Under the pieces are notes generated by a model, which made no database searches, was not told where the DNA came from, and worked only from the letters and a program-made list of their open reading frames with translations. From Methanosarcinaceae archaeon (GTDB lineage: Archaea > Halobacteriota > Methanosarcinia > Methanosarcinales > Methanosarcinaceae), in contig JAQVBP010000007.1 of assembly GCA_028690255.1 (NCBI GenBank), forward strand, positions 10,466 through 21,282: a stretch of DNA of 10,817 nt, read 5' to 3'. Positions within the stretch are counted from its first letter, which is position 1, and each line of letters starts with the position of its first letter. A program made the position numbers and the translations under genes. Below, one piece after another: positions 5,511 through 10,817 of the stretch.

Positions 5511-6437
5511 ATGCCTGAAAAGAAGGGACGCAGGATGGAAAAAAACACCGTGAAAAACACAGTTAAGAAAATCGTAAAAAACACAGAAATAGCTTGTTTG
5601 GGCGAGTACAGCGAACAAAACGAACAAAACGAACAAAACGAACAAAACGGAACTCAGGCTGCGGAATTCGGGGGGGATAAAATAGAACTTGCAGTCCTCG
5701 GGGGTGTTGGTTTCAATTCCTACAGAGAACTTGAAAGCAGGTCCATAAAGACCCCCTACGGGGAGGTTAGCTCCTACCTCACCAGAATAAAAGGAAAAAA
5801 AGTAGCGATCATCCCCCGTCATGCCGGGAAAAACCATATTCCCCCCCACAGGATTAACTACAGGGCCAATATCTGGGCCGTAAAGGCCCTGGGAGCCGAG
5901 CGGATCATCTCGACAAACTCGGTCGGATCCATGAAAGGGCATCCCGCAGGTAGTTTTGTCCTGCTTGACGATTTCGTTGATTTTACGAGAAGCCGGCCTT
6001 CAACCTTTTACGATGATACTACTGTCCACATCGACCTTTCGGAACCTTACTGCTCCGAAATAAAGGCCTGCTTTGCAAAGGCCCTTGAGAAGAGAGGTCT
6101 TTCCTATTCCGAAGGCATCTACGCCTGCACTGAGGGGCCCCGGTTTGAAACAAGGGCTGAAATAAGGATGATGAGCCAGTTCGCCGATGTAGTGGGCATG
6201 ACAGGAGTCCCCGAGGTCGTCCTTGCAAAAGAGCTTGAACTCTGCTATGCCTCTCTTGCCATTGTCACCAACCAGGCCTGCGGGCTAACAACGGAAAAAC
6301 TGACTGCTGATGAAGTTACGGAAGTGGTGGGGGAAAGTGAGACAAAAATCCTCGGAATCCTCGAGGACACGATTGAAAGTATTCCCAAAACCAGGGAATG
6401 CACGTGCAGATTCGCAAGAATCGGGGCCAGCCTTTGA
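5511..6437 (+). CDS. Methylthio-nucleoside phosphorylase (MTAP/MTIP, PNP family) with N-terminal extension
   Basis: Purine nucleoside phosphorylase family 2. These enzymes split 5'-methylthioadenosine or methylthioinosine with phosphate into the base and 5-methylthioribose-1-phosphate, recycling a by-product of S-adenosylmethionine use. The catalytic core is residues 58-308, about 251 residues, the usual family length. It shows GGVGF (64-68), PRH (102-104), NYRANIWAVKALGAE, TEGPRFETRAE (207-217), GMTGVPEVVLAKE (229-241) and TNQACG (253-258). The first 57 residues are extra, Lys/Asn-rich and low-complexity, with EQN repeats. Asn254 stands where adenine-specific enzymes have Asp, which favours a 6-oxopurine such as methylthioinosine. 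Val66 replaces the usual Ser/Thr near the phosphate. ATG 5535 has a better-spaced ribosome site (AAGGGA) than 5511, and the true start may be even later. Confidence 0.9.
   Translation: MPEKKGRRMEKNTVKNTVKKIVKNTEIACLGEYSEQNEQNEQNEQNGTQAAEFGGDKIELAVLGGVGFNSYRELESRSIKTPYGEVSSYLTRIKGKKVAIIPRHAGKNHIPPHRINYRANIWAVKALGAERIISTNSVGSMKGHPAGSFVLLDDFVDFTRSRPSTFYDDTTVHIDLSEPYCSEIKACFAKALEKRGLSYSEGIYACTEGPRFETRAEIRMMSQFADVVGMTGVPEVVLAKELELCYASLAIVTNQACGLTTEKLTADEVTEVVGESETKILGILEDTIESIPKTRECTCRFARIGASL
5612..5647 (+). repeat. Four perfect tandem copies of a 9-bp unit
   Basis: CGAACAAAA occurs four times without change (5612-5620, 5621-5629, 5630-5638, 5639-5647). In frame it encodes the repeated tripeptide E-Q-N in the N-terminal extension of the phosphorylase. 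A 9-bp unit preserves the frame, so copy number can vary without breaking the gene. Confidence 0.9.
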
Positions 6438-6447
6438 AAAAGGCTGG
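6427..6447 (+). terminator. Hairpin over the phosphorylase stop codon
   Basis: CCAGCCTT (6427-6434) and AAGGCTGG (6440-6447) form a perfect 8-bp stem with the TGA stop in its TGAAA loop. No T run follows directly, so it may protect the mRNA end or help termination together with the tract at 6511-6520. Confidence 0.45.
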
Positions 6448-6479
6448 ACAATGAATTATTATCAAAAACAGAAACATTT

Positions 6480-6520
6480 CCCGAATATTTTGGGGGGGCT
6501 TATCGGGACTTTTATTTTTT
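6480..6520 (+). terminator. Terminator of the DUF373-phosphorylase operon
   Basis: CCCGA (6480-6484) can pair with TCGGG (6503-6507), and a T-rich tract (TTTATTTTTT, 6511-6520) follows at once. This is a good archaeal terminator before the helicase promoter. Confidence 0.5.
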
Positions 6521-6555
6521 AATATTTTAATGGTGTATGCCCATTTAAGCGGATC

Positions 6556-6570
6556 AATATATATATAATA
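6556..6570 (+). promoter_or_regulatory. TATA box for the helicase gene
   Basis: An alternating A/T string ATATATATATAATAA (6556-6570) precedes the helicase by about 70-80 bases and would start transcription near 6595. A second weaker TATA-like string, CTTATACTAA, lies at 6624-6633. Confidence 0.5.
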
Positions 6571-6637
6571 ACCATGTTATAATTAATAGCTACAAAAAAT
6601 GTAAAAGCCGGAACAGAAGTTTACTTATACTAATCAT

Positions 6638-9130
6638 ATGTCAGGAAGTACAATGACGCTCTGGGTCCTAATTTCCCCCGAAAAATCCAAATTAACCATA
6701 ATGGCCATAAAGGACAGAAAAAAACAGCCTCTTTATGTGGCCGAACTTTTCCTTAAAAAAGGGTCTGCTGGCCCTCGCCCTCATAAAATAAGAATTGTCA
6801 CGGACAAAAAAGACGAGTTCATGCCCGTGCAAAAGTTCATAGAACTCCTTCGCGGGTCAAACAGGATCATGCTTGCGGAAGGGGGGGACCCTGCAAATGA
6901 GGCCGCTTTTCTTAAAATGCTTGAAGGGTTTCAGCTCGAGGCTGACGGGGTCAGGATCTGCAGGCACTGCCTGATTAACAGGCGCTTTAATTTTGTTAAT
7001 AAAAACTCGATAAAATTCCATCAGGAACTAATCTGCCGGGAATGTGCAAGTGAAGAACTACTGCGGGCAGTCCGGACCAGCGGGAGGGAATACGGGATAA
7101 GGTCCGTGGATTTTCTGGAAAAAGTCCTTTTAAAGACCCGGGACCTTGACCGGACCCTTCAAATCCTGAGCCCCGAGCGGCTGGACCCCGAATGCACCCG
7201 TTTCGATAGAATCGAAACAAGCCAGGCCCTTGAATCCGTAAGGATAAGGGACCTGCCCCTTTCGGAGAATTTTAAAAAGCTGCTTCTCAAGAAATCCGAG
7301 AATCTTTTACCTGTTCAGGGCCTGTCGGTCCAAAACGGCCTGCTGGACGGGGAAAACCAGTTCATCGTATCGGCTACCGCGACCGGAAAGACTCTTATCG
7401 GAGAAATGGCCGGAATCCAGAACATTTTGAATAAAAAAGGAAAAATGCTCTACCTGGTCCCCCTGGTTGCCCTTGCCAACCAGAAGTACGACCAGTTTAC
7501 GGAAAGATATACTAAACTCGGAATTACAACTTCCATAAAAATAGGGGCAATTCTCATCAAGACCTCCCAGCGGGTGAATATGAATACCAGCATGAACTCT
7601 GACATTATTGTCGGGACCTATGAGGGAGTGGACCATATTATGCGTTCCGGAAACGCCGATTTTCTGGGGAAAATCGGGACCGTGGTAATCGACGAGGTTC
7701 ACATGCTCGAAGACTCCGAGAGGGGGCACAGGGTGGACGGGCTGATAGGAAGACTGCGCTATGCCGCCCCTGAGGCCCAGTTTATTTACCTTTCCGCAAC
7801 CGTTCCGGAACCCGTGGCTTTTGCGGCCCGGCTCTCGGCCCGGCTTATCCTCTATGAACACCGGCCCGTTCCGCTTGACAGACACCTGCTTTTTTCCCAG
7901 GAAAACGAAAAGGTCTCTCTGATAGCAAAGCTTGCGAAGGACGAGTATGAAATGGTTTCTTCCAAAAAGCACAGGGGGCAGACCATTGTTTTTACCAATT
8001 CCCGGAGAAACTGCCACAGGATAGCAGACGCTCTTCCTATCCGGGCCGCGGCCTATCATGCGGGGCTTTCCCAGTACGAAAGAAAGAAGGTGGAGAACCT
8101 TTTCGGGAAAGGGCAACTGCCGGTTATCGTAACGACCGCAGCCCTTGCGGCAGGAGTGGACTTTCCGGCCTCTCAGGTGATTTTCGAGGCCCTTTCGATG
8201 GGCGTGGAGTGGCTTACGGTTCAGGAATTCCTGCAGATGAGCGGGAGAGCCGGAAGGCCTGACTATCACGACAGGGGCATTGTGGTGCTCATGCCTGTTC
8301 CCGGGAAAAGTTATGCAGGGAACCAGTCCGATACGGAAGAGGAAGTCGCAATCAGACTCCTGGGCGGAGAAATGATTGCGGGGAATATCAATTATGGGGA
8401 AGCCGAGCAGCTCGAAGAGGTCCTTGCCTCAGTTGCGGTTACTGCATCCATGCGGGACCTTGGTGGAATTCATTCCCGGATGTTCGGGGATTTTGACCTG
8501 GAAAAGCTCGTTTCCCGCCTGGTACGCTACCGCTTCGTGGAGAGAAAAGGGGACCGAATTACCCTTACTCGCTTCGGGAAAATCGTGGCTGCACACTTCC
8601 TCGAGATCTCAAAGGCCTTTTTGATCCGGGATGCCGTACTTGCGGAAAACAGCCCCCTGAAAATTGCAAGCAACCTGGAGTTTTTCGATGCAGCCTATCT
8701 CAAGTATGCAAAGCAGATAGGAAGTGCCCTTCATGTGAACATGCCCACCAGGGTCTTTCAGGGTGCGGCTCTGGATATTTTATTTGACGGGGACTCAATG
8801 TCTCAGCTTGACATGAAAATCCAGGGCCTGCTCATGAACTTTGCGTCGGATTTTTTGAGCTGCAATTGCAGGGATTCCCCTTACTGCGGCTGTGCCGAGC
8901 AGAAGTTTTCCGAAAAAATTATTGCACTGCGAACAGAGGGGCTGGAGCCGACGGGGATCGTGAGAAAGCTCGAGAACGATTACGGGATCACCGCTTACCA
9001 GGGAGATATATTCGGCTATCTGGACAATGTCGTCAGGAACCTGAATGCGGTGGAGATGATCGCAAAGGTCCATTCGAAAAAGGAAGCGGCTGCAAATGCC
9101 AATAAATTAAAGAAAAAAGTTCAGGGTTAA
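6638..9130 (+). CDS. Archaea-specific superfamily 2 DNA/RNA helicase (COG1202 type)
   Basis: An 830-residue DEAD/DEAH-type helicase related to the Ski2/Hel308 group. Motifs in order: Walker A SATATGKT (245-252), Walker B DEVH (352-355), motif III SAT (386-388), IVFTNSR as motif IV, ALAAGVDFPA as motif V, and QMSGRAGRP as motif VI (533-541). The N-terminal 230 residues are a family-specific domain with a CxxC pair at 108/111 and another at 133/136, which looks like a zinc site. Near the C-terminus is a second cluster, CNC then YCGC (742-752). This architecture is that of the archaeal COG1202 helicases, whose exact substrate is unsettled; roles in repair or RNA processing are possible. ATG 6638 has no ribosome site, while AGGAAG at 6643-6648 lies 4 bases before ATG 6653, so residues 1-5 may not be translated. 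It appears monocistronic. Confidence 0.93.
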   Translation: MSGSTMTLWVLISPEKSKLTIMAIKDRKKQPLYVAELFLKKGSAGPRPHKIRIVTDKKDEFMPVQKFIELLRGSNRIMLAEGGDPANEAAFLKMLEGFQLEADGVRICRHCLINRRFNFVNKNSIKFHQELICRECASEELLRAVRTSGREYGIRSVDFLEKVLLKTRDLDRTLQILSPERLDPECTRFDRIETSQALESVRIRDLPLSENFKKLLLKKSENLLPVQGLSVQNGLLDGENQFIVSATATGKTLIGEMAGIQNILNKKGKMLYLVPLVALANQKYDQFTERYTKLGITTSIKIGAILIKTSQRVNMNTSMNSDIIVGTYEGVDHIMRSGNADFLGKIGTVVIDEVHMLEDSERGHRVDGLIGRLRYAAPEAQFIYLSATVPEPVAFAARLSARLILYEHRPVPLDRHLLFSQENEKVSLIAKLAKDEYEMVSSKKHRGQTIVFTNSRRNCHRIADALPIRAAAYHAGLSQYERKKVENLFGKGQLPVIVTTAALAAGVDFPASQVIFEALSMGVEWLTVQEFLQMSGRAGRPDYHDRGIVVLMPVPGKSYAGNQSDTEEEVAIRLLGGEMIAGNINYGEAEQLEEVLASVAVTASMRDLGGIHSRMFGDFDLEKLVSRLVRYRFVERKGDRITLTRFGKIVAAHFLEISKAFLIRDAVLAENSPLKIASNLEFFDAAYLKYAKQIGSALHVNMPTRVFQGAALDILFDGDSMSQLDMKIQGLLMNFASDFLSCNCRDSPYCGCAEQKFSEKIIALRTEGLEPTGIVRKLENDYGITAYQGDIFGYLDNVVRNLNAVEMIAKVHSKKEAAANANKLKKKVQG

Positions 9131-9146
9131 AACGGCTTTCAGCAAA

Positions 9147-9161
9147 AGAGTTTTTTCCTCT
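9147..9161 (+). terminator. T6 tract after the helicase gene
   Basis: A run of six T (9151-9156) lies 20 bases after the stop codon, between short AGAG/CTCT arms. The rest of 9131-9433 holds three degenerate repeats (9171-9211), AT-rich spacer and the promoter of the next gene. I see no further gene there. Confidence 0.45.
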
Positions 9162-9346
9162 GTGCCCAGGGCTCCGAAACTCCTGCTTTGAAACTCTGCT
9201 CTGAAAACTGTCTTAATTTCCGGGAAAGTTTTTAACATTAAACAGGGGATAAATAACATATTAGACCCTTCACTAAAACCTATAAGTAATTTCAATTGAA
9301 CCTATTGATTTACAAGGTCAATGTAGCCAATCTAAGTTACAAAGAA

Positions 9347-9383
9347 GGATAAGTTGTATATTATTTCGCTGCGGGCCCTTATC
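9347..9383 (+). promoter_or_regulatory. Promoter of the DUF3467 gene
   Basis: TTGTATATTATTT (9354-9366) is TATA-like and is flanked by a 6-bp inverted repeat, GATAAG (9348-9353) and CTTATC (9378-9383). Transcription would begin near 9385, giving a leader of about 50 bases with GAGGG (9423-9427) before the ATG. The repeat arms bracket the TATA box and could be a repressor site or chance. Confidence 0.4.
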
Positions 9384-9433
9384 TTGCAGTTCCGTGTTAA
9401 GGACTTCGACATGAGAAAAAAAGAGGGAATTCT

Positions 9434-9841
9434 ATGAGTGATGAAACAAATTCCAGGGATAAGAAAGAAGTAGACCCTTCAAAAATACCGAAACAAGTGA
9501 AAAAAGGAATTACAATTGAGTTTATAAAACCCGAAGACTTCAGGCAGATCTATGCGATAGGAGCTGCGGGAGGGCACAGTCCGTACGATTTCAGGATCGG
9601 GTTTTACAATGATACGCCAAAGCTTTTCGGGGACTCCTCCGAAGCTCAGGTAATAGAAAGGCGTGTGGAAACCGAGGTTATCCTTTCCCCCGTGGCTGCC
9701 CTTGAGCTTTCCCGGTGGCTGAACCAGCACATAAGTGAGTATGAGGCAGTTTTCGGCCCTATTTCAAGAGCCGTACCGAGGCCAAAGCGAGAGCCTCCAA
9801 AGCCCCTGGCAGACAGCACCGACCTTCAGGGCTATATCTGA
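9434..9841 (+). CDS. DUF3467 domain protein
   Basis: A 135-residue cytosolic protein. After a charged, probably flexible start (residues 1-24) the conserved part runs from about 27 to 112. It has the family pattern IYAIGAAGGHSPYDFRIGFY followed by a variable loop, then TEVILSPVAALELSRWLNQH and the end EYEAVFGPI. This matches DUF3467, a small family shared by bacteria and archaea with no proven function. The C-terminal 25 residues are Pro/Lys/Arg-rich and look unstructured. GAGGG ends 6 bases before the ATG and fixes the start well. There is no partner gene within 250 bases on either side, so it is probably transcribed alone. Confidence 0.85.
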   Translation: MSDETNSRDKKEVDPSKIPKQVKKGITIEFIKPEDFRQIYAIGAAGGHSPYDFRIGFYNDTPKLFGDSSEAQVIERRVETEVILSPVAALELSRWLNQHISEYEAVFGPISRAVPRPKREPPKPLADSTDLQGYI

Positions 9842-9857
9842 AAGTTCCGGATCTTTT

Positions 9858-9886
9858 ACAGGCCCCGGGCATCCGAGCTGGCCTGT
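9858..9886. terminator. GC-rich hairpin after the DUF3467 gene
   Basis: ACAGGCC (9858-9864) pairs with GGCCTGT (9880-9886), with outer TCCG/CGGA at 9846-9849 and 9887-9890. It begins 16 bases after the stop codon. The run following it is A, not T, so on the plus strand it is more likely an mRNA-end structure than an intrinsic terminator. Confidence 0.4.
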
Positions 9887-9908
9887 CGGATAAAAAAGGG
9901 ATCGATGG

Positions 9909-9916
9909 TTATATAT
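9909..9916 (+). promoter_or_regulatory. Possible TATA box for the Sm-like gene
   Basis: GTTATATATC around 9908-9917 is the best TATA-like string before the Sm-like gene. It would yield a leader of about 155 bases containing the stem at 10003-10041. A second A/T-rich stretch at 10064-10078 is too close to the ribosome site to act as the TATA box. Confidence 0.35.
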
Positions 9917-10002
9917 CTCTGGAAAGGATATGTAATTTTCAGTTTGCTGGACAGCCGCTGGAGTTAATGGAAATAATAAGATTCCACAGCCATCGGGGTT
10001 GA

Positions 10003-10041
10003 AGGCTGCCCACAGGCGGAGGTCACCATAAAGAGCAGCCT
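10003..10041 (+). other. Stem in the leader of the Sm-like gene
   Basis: AGGCTGC (10003-10009) pairs with GCAGCCT (10035-10041) around a 25-base loop that contains GCGGAGGTCACC, a sequence resembling a ribosome-binding site. If transcribed with the Sm-like gene it would be a leader structure. No known riboswitch family is recognised. Confidence 0.3.
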
Positions 10042-10095
10042 CCATTCTGATTATCAAGGAAGATATTTTTAAAATAAACAGGAGAGGGATTAATT

Positions 10096-10320
10096 TTGTT
10101 CCCAAATAAAAAAGTTCAGAAAATCGTTGGATCGAGAATCCAGGTGGAAATGAAAGGAGACCTGAATTTGCTCGAAGGCACTCTTAAGAGTGTGGATGAC
10201 TATATGAACCTGCACCTTATGGACACAGTGGAAATTGTGAAGGGAGAAAAAATACGGTCTCTCGGGTCCGTGGTACTGAGGGGAAATAACATTATACTGA
10301 TCACTCCTATCGAGGATTAA
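10096..10320 (+). CDS. Sm-like archaeal protein (LSm/SmAP)
   Basis: A 74-residue single Sm fold. Members form hexameric or heptameric rings that bind U-rich RNA and act in RNA processing and small-RNA function. The Sm1 motif is visible as VEMKGDLNLLEGTLKSVDDY then MNLHLMD (residues 17-43), with the D-x-x-M-N signature ending at Asn38. The Sm2 motif is GSVVLRGNNI (57-66), with the RNA-contacting Arg62-Gly63. The usual archaeal His before Met-Asn is Tyr36 here, and the N-terminal part is divergent, so this may be a second paralogue rather than the main SmAP1. The start codon is TTG, well supported by GGAGAGGG (10081-10088), 7 bases upstream. The next gene starts 38 bases after the stop and is probably co-transcribed. 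Confidence 0.88.
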   Translation: MFPNKKVQKIVGSRIQVEMKGDLNLLEGTLKSVDDYMNLHLMDTVEIVKGEKIRSLGSVVLRGNNIILITPIED

Positions 10321-10358
10321 CTTTCCCGAGAGAGAATGAACAGAGTGTGGAAAGAAAT

Positions 10359-10817
10359 ATGGATCTTGAAGATGAAGCGTTCAGTATTATAAAAAAAAAT
10401 AAAGAAGGAATCTACCAGAACGTCATCTGGAAGGAACTGGAGATAGATAGTAGAAAGTGTTCCAGAATCATAAAGAAATTGCTGGACAAAAAGCTGATTA
10501 TCAGGGAGTCTGCTGTCGCAAACGGGGCAAGGACATACCTTCTGAAAGCAAAGGATGAGGCAAAAGAGGCCTATGACCTCCTGCTTGCAAAAGACATGTT
10601 TTCGACCTGTACTGGCTGTAATGTGGAGTGTCAGCCTGAATACTGTGGACGTTTGACAGAATGGATTGGGCAGCTTATAATAGAAGATAAAGAAGAAGTA
10701 GATGACGTAGAAGAAGTAGATGACGTAGAAGAAGTAGATGACGTAGAAGAAGTAGATGACGTAGAAGAAGTAGATGACGTAGAAGAAGTAGATGACGTAG
10801 AAGAAGTAGATGACGTA
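10359..10817 (+). CDS. Winged-helix protein with Cys4 cluster and acidic repeat tail (partial; TFE-beta/RPC34-like candidate)
   Basis: An open frame of 153 codons with no stop before the window ends. Residues about 3-65 form a winged helix-turn-helix: helices around DEAFSIIKKN and YQNVIWKELEI, a recognition helix in DSRKCSRIIKKLLDKK, then the wing LIIRESAVANGARTYLLK. After a helical linker come four cysteines, C84-x2-C87-x3-C91-x4-C96 (CTGCNVECQPEYC), suited to an iron-sulfur cluster or zinc. A winged helix followed by a compact Cys4 motif is the layout of archaeal TFE-beta, the homologue of RNA polymerase III subunit RPC34/RPC39. I propose that, but a generic MarR-like or TFIIIC B-block-like regulator is possible. 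From residue 112 the protein is E-E-V-D-D-V repeated seven times. ATG 10359 follows GGAAAG; GTG 10347 is an alternative. It lies just downstream of the Sm-like gene. Confidence 0.75.
   Translation, partial: MDLEDEAFSIIKKNKEGIYQNVIWKELEIDSRKCSRIIKKLLDKKLIIRESAVANGARTYLLKAKDEAKEAYDLLLAKDMFSTCTGCNVECQPEYCGRLTEWIGQLIIEDKEEVDDVEEVDDVEEVDDVEEVDDVEEVDDVEEVDDVEEVDDV
10692..10817 (+). repeat. Seven perfect copies of an 18-bp in-frame repeat, reaching the window end
   Basis: The unit GAAGAAGTAGATGACGTA is repeated seven times without a single change (7 x 18 = 126 bases). The last copy ends exactly at the final base. It is in frame with the winged-helix gene and encodes E-E-V-D-D-V. Perfect identity at every codon points to recent expansion. 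The true copy number is unknown because the window ends inside the array. Confidence 0.95.

Noticed and set aside
5382..5942. 186-codon minus-strand frame with strings of Phe and Val-Leu-Phe
   Set aside because: It is the reverse reading of the Lys-rich end of the DUF373 gene and the EQN repeat; the hydrophobic runs come from A-rich DNA on the other strand.
6310..6522. 70-codon frame overlapping the end of the phosphorylase gene
   Set aside because: It overlaps a conserved gene in another frame, has no ribosome site of its own and runs into the terminator.
10692..10817. Tandem array considered as CRISPR
   Set aside because: Copies are 18 bp and directly adjacent with no spacers, and they encode protein in frame; this is a tandem coding repeat.

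Overview
The window looks like chromosomal DNA of a methanogenic archaeon, most probably Methanosarcina or a close relative. The evidence is an archaeal translation factor aIF-1A of Methanosarcinales type, an archaea-only COG1202 helicase, an archaeal DUF373 membrane protein, an Sm-like archaeal protein, A/T-rich TATA boxes 25-60 bases before many genes, Shine-Dalgarno sites of the GGAGG type, and long AT-rich intergenic stretches. There is no rRNA, tRNA or CRISPR array.

Layout. 1-338 is a promoter-rich region with a possible tiny leader ORF. It is followed by a solitary hydantoinase/oxoprolinase A-type ATPase (339-2261). 2262-2860 is intergenic and holds a small relic with the two end hairpins typical of IS200/IS605 elements, then a terminator-like hairpin. 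The aIF-1A gene follows (about 2861-3214), probably with a non-ATG start. 3215-3682 is intergenic, with hairpins and a frameshifted gene remnant (3492-3654). A small coiled-coil protein lies on the minus strand (3683-4000) and shares a divergent promoter region with the next block. That block is a likely operon of a DUF373 membrane protein (4313-5464) and a methylthio-nucleoside phosphorylase (5511-6437) with an odd repeat-bearing N-terminal extension. A terminator precedes the large helicase (6638-9130), a DUF3467 protein (9434-9841), and finally a pair formed by an Sm-like RNA-binding protein (10096-10320) and a winged-helix protein with four clustered cysteines (10359 to the window end). 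The last gene runs into seven perfect copies of an 18-bp repeat and is cut off by the window edge.

How the genes relate. Most are housekeeping or information-processing genes: translation initiation, helicase, RNA chaperone, and a TFE-beta-like transcription factor candidate. One deals with salvage of the methylthioadenosine left over from polyamine or methionine chemistry. The Sm/winged-helix pair and the DUF373/phosphorylase pair are the two likely co-transcribed units. I see no defence island or biosynthetic cluster. The most interesting signals are the IS605-type relic with guide-RNA-like 3' structure, the winged-helix/cysteine-cluster protein with its acidic repeat tail, the active-site differences in the phosphorylase, the probable CTG start of aIF-1A, and the frameshifted gene remnant.
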